Positions 62,401-64,000 of a DNA stretch of 64,000 nucleotides are shown here, piece after piece (positions within the stretch are counted from its first letter, which is position 1; each line of letters begins with the position of its first letter). A model generated the notes under the pieces. The model worked only from the letters and a program-made list of their open reading frames with translations. It was not told where the DNA came from and ran no database searches. The stretch covers positions 18,911,971-18,975,970 of the forward strand of contig OX463785.1 in assembly GCA_949825025.1 (NCBI GenBank), given 5' to 3'. The DNA comes from Siphlonurus alternatus (Eukaryota; Arthropoda; Insecta; Ephemeroptera; Siphlonuridae). The position numbers were made by a program, and so were the translations under genes.

Positions 62401-63635
62401 AATTCAAGCAAAATAAAGAAATATAACAAAATAGAAAAAAGATATTAAAACCGTAGCAATACTACAATAATATAAAACTAAAATTGAAAATACATTATTA
62501 GCTAGCATAAAAATGATTTTTTATATCATTTATTAATTATAAACTAAACTAGTACAACCAAATTTTATGTAATTGAACAGCAATCTCTTTTTATATATTT
62601 TAAAGAAGTTCAAGTAGACAGTTACAAGGAAACCAATGACGTCAACTCTAATAGTTCACCTGAGCTCCTTCAGATGTCTCTATGGCCTCGATATTCCCCC
62701 AGTCAATATCTCCACTAGGGGTCAGTTCAATGTCTACCGAACCATCCGCCCCGAAGTCAATGTCACCCCCGAAGTCAACAGTTTCTCCCCCAAAGTCGAT
62801 GGCTCCGTCGTTGGTCTCCTCATCAAACTGGATGTCCAGCGAGGGTTCCTCGATGGTCAAGGGCGGCTCTCCGTAAGTGTACTCATAGGTGGTGGTGTTG
62901 CCGTGCTCTGGAATGAGTCAAAGAACGGTGTCTCAAATTTTGTAACATTCTTCATCATTTTATTATTATGTAATAAATAAAAAAAAAAATTAACAAAATT
63001 ATATTTGGGTGCAGTAATAAAATTAATCTTTGATATATAAATAAAAGGGAAATTAGGAAGATATGAGCCACTAACCACCTTAGATAATTTAGATTAAATT
63101 TAAATACATACTGTACTCACTGTTCATAATTGCTTATTACCGCAGATTTTTAGCATTAGACACGGCAGATAATGTACAGTAACACTGATAACGTCAGTAA
63201 AAAAATAATAATCAAAAATAAAAACAAAAAGCTACATAAAGTAAAAAAAAAAAAAAAATCATTACAAGTAAAAGTACTGTACGCTTTTATAAACAATTAA
63301 CAAAAAATAGTGATAAAAAGAGACCATTGAAGCACTCCAGCCCAACTAAACCACTCCTCACCAGCAACATAGGCCATCATGGGTGTCCAGGTTGCGGAGG
63401 CGTCTCTGCCCAAAACGAAGCTCGAGAAGACGGCGTACTGCTTCTGTGCCGGCTGCGTAGCCTTGACCAGCTGTGCCGCGGTGGAGAGGATCTGCGGCAG
63501 TTCCGCGACCAGCCCGGCCAGCTGTCGCTTGATGTCCTTGCTGCCAGCGATGCCAAGCTGGCGACACGAGGCGTCAAACTCGTTCCGGAGAGAGGCCGCT
63601 GCTTTGACACACTCTGCTTCCTTCTTGTCACATTC
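59413..63635 (-). CDS. CDK5RAP3: CDK5 regulatory subunit-associated protein 3 (C-terminal six exons; 5' end outside window)
   Basis: CDK5RAP3 (C53/LZAP) works with UFL1 and DDRGK1 in the ER-bound UFM1 E3 ligase that modifies stalled ribosomes, and links to ER-phagy. The exons on the minus strand are 63635-63362, 62907-62660, 61948-61784, 61049-60859, 60033-59862 and 59487-59413. All have GT-AG borders and consistent phases (0,1,0,0,2,0), giving 374 residues of a protein usually about 500 long. Residues 1-91 are helical. Residues 92-174 are the acidic disordered loop with IDFG (128-131), VDFG (135-138), IDFG (141-144) and IDWG (159-162), the type of motif known to bind UFM1 and ATG8. Residues 293-350 are a charged coiled coil starting PRYVDQL. 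The end carries the family hallmark KYKGRPVN (358-365). Exons are GC-rich against AT-rich introns. The N-terminal ~130 residues must lie beyond 64000. Confidence 0.96.
59675..59784. mobile_element. Small palindromic element in a CDK5RAP3 intron
   Basis: caataatgagccatctgct then atttcaggt (59675-59702) is mirrored by acctgaaatagcagatagc then ttattattg (59757-59784) around a ~54-bp centre. It has the layout of a short MITE. No other copy was noticed. Confidence 0.75.
59862..60033 (-). CDS. CDK5RAP3: CDK5RAP3 exon (coiled coil)
   Basis: The first base completes Arg293 of SPRYVDQL. The exon encodes an Ala/Glu/Arg/Lys/Gln-rich helix and ends TRQLQTE in phase 0 at donor GTCAGT. Confidence 0.95.
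60285..60575. mobile_element. Palindromic MITE, family P1 (diverged), in a CDK5RAP3 intron
   Basis: It contains ttattgcagaaattaatag, aaattatgctactctg, and the mirrored agtagcataatttggtacc and tacatttctgcaataaaaa. The central part is more decayed than in the 28.5- and 50.5-kb copies. Confidence 0.8.
60859..61049 (-). CDS. CDK5RAP3: CDK5RAP3 exon
   Basis: It encodes VRLSQSSDQSSGLLTLSQME through HLHSIKNSP plus two bases of Arg293. The acceptor is GTTGTCAG, the donor GTGAGA, and the phase is 0 in, 2 out. Confidence 0.94.
61195..61340 (-). mobile_element. Partial GAGG-TIR element, reverse orientation
   Basis: The reverse complement of the 41241 element interior is recognisable: ccctcatttagaggtttttt, aatgccaaaaaagcaatttt and ttggattagctagacggt. 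The ends are missing. It lies in a CDK5RAP3 intron. Confidence 0.65.
61341..61783. other. Intronic DNA with a C18 run at 61637-61654
   Basis: This is intron sequence between two CDK5RAP3 exons. The only notable feature is the 18-bp poly(C) run. Confidence 0.6.
61784..61948 (-). CDS. CDK5RAP3: CDK5RAP3 exon
   Basis: It encodes 55 residues, including DALTVLDNPRTRNALLDELV and ELEAFLK, a well conserved family segment. The acceptor is TTCCCCAG, the donor GTACCAGC, and the phase is 0/0. Confidence 0.96.
61949..62659 (-). other. CDK5RAP3: CDK5RAP3 intron, AT-rich
   Basis: No repeat family or other feature is recognised. Confidence 0.6.
62660..62907 (-). CDS. CDK5RAP3: CDK5RAP3 exon (acidic loop with IDFG/IDWG motifs)
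   Basis: It completes Glu92, then encodes HGNTTTYEYTYGEPP and a Gly/Asp-rich loop with four x-D-F/W-G motifs between 62800 and 62696 on the minus strand. It ends TSEGAQ in phase 0. The antisense plus-strand frames here are shadows. Confidence 0.95.
63362..63635 (-). CDS. CDK5RAP3: CDK5RAP3 exon (first one in the window)
   Basis: It begins after a CCCTCCAG acceptor with ECDKKEAECVKAAASLRNEF and ends WTPMMAYVA plus one base. 91 codons, predicted helical. Upstream exons are not seen between 63636 and 64000. Confidence 0.95.
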
Positions 63636-63686
63636 CTGGAGGGGGAGAGTTTGATTGATTGATTACATAATAATAAAAACAATAAT

Positions 63687-63688
63687 AA

Positions 63689-63767
<79 letters not shown>

Positions 63768-63769
63768 AT
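63687..63769 (+). repeat. (TAAA)n microsatellite
   Basis: About 20 tetranucleotide units preceded by a few TAA units, in the CDK5RAP3 intron. Confidence 0.95.
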
Positions 63770-63987
63770 TTACTGACGTTCACATTATTGGTGATATGCC
63801 GGGAGAGAGATTAGATTTTATGATTGTAATGTTATGCTATAAAAAATAAATGTAAGATAAATAGATATCTTTGACATTTATAACACTGTTTTATATCATT
63901 AATCATGATGATTGCTGATAGTCAAATAAAAAAGCTTTCCATTCAGTACATTTTCAGACAATAATTATTCCACATATTACTCCTAGA

Positions 63988-64000
63988 AATGTACACCTCT
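63988..64000 (-). mobile_element. Possible E1 element end, cut by the window edge
   Basis: atgtacacctct is the reverse complement of the agaggtgtac right terminus of E1 elements. Only 12-13 bp are visible. Confidence 0.3.

Noticed and set aside
62636..62980. 114-codon plus-strand frame opposite a CDK5RAP3 exon
   Set aside because: It is an antisense shadow. The minus strand carries the conserved family sequence and correct splice phases. Frames at 60879-61133 and 63327-63662 are the same case.

Overview
This is nuclear DNA from an animal, most likely an arthropod and probably an insect. The genes have GT-AG introns, the intergenic DNA is very AT-rich, and the window is full of SINEs, MITE-like palindromes, one LINE remnant, satellites and long (CT)n and (TA)n microsatellites. 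I see no prokaryotic feature. The secreted phospholipase A2 looks arthropod-like, but the species cannot be named from this sequence.

Layout. 1-13.65 kb is satellite DNA: about 27 copies of a ~413-bp monomer (family 1, ~137-11390), followed by about 12 copies of a ~147-bp monomer (family 2, ~11391-13300) and a decaying edge. A family 2 copy in the opposite orientation sits at the extreme left (1-95). 13.65-47.3 kb is mostly AT-rich DNA without a recognisable gene. It holds two tRNA-headed SINEs, two 5S rRNA-headed SINEs, a LINE reverse-transcriptase 3' fragment, several families of palindromic non-autonomous DNA elements and many microsatellites. It also holds a CpG-rich block at 31.81-32.08 kb with a strong minus-strand splice donor, which may be an orphan promoter and first exon, and two weak orphan exon candidates at 16.0 and 14.6 kb.

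47.3-64 kb carries the two clear genes, arranged tail to tail. On the plus strand is a four-exon secreted phospholipase A2 (47453-59357, 218 codons). Its first exon encodes a signal peptide and is separated from the rest by an 8.9-kb, transposon-filled intron. On the minus strand are the last six exons of CDK5RAP3 (63635-59413, 374 codons; the 5' end lies beyond the window), a component of the UFM1 E3 ligase complex. The stop codons are only 55 bp apart, and the CDK5RAP3 poly(A) signal lies 6 bp past the PLA2 stop, so the two transcripts should overlap at their 3' ends.

The two genes have unrelated jobs (secreted lipid hydrolysis; ribosome UFMylation and ER-phagy), so their link is positional. 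The most unusual structure is the left satellite block. Each 413-bp unit has a 72-bp dyad centred on TTTTGCGCAAAA, with a compensatory change in an edge copy, and both satellite families reuse a GGGACA...TGTCCC module.
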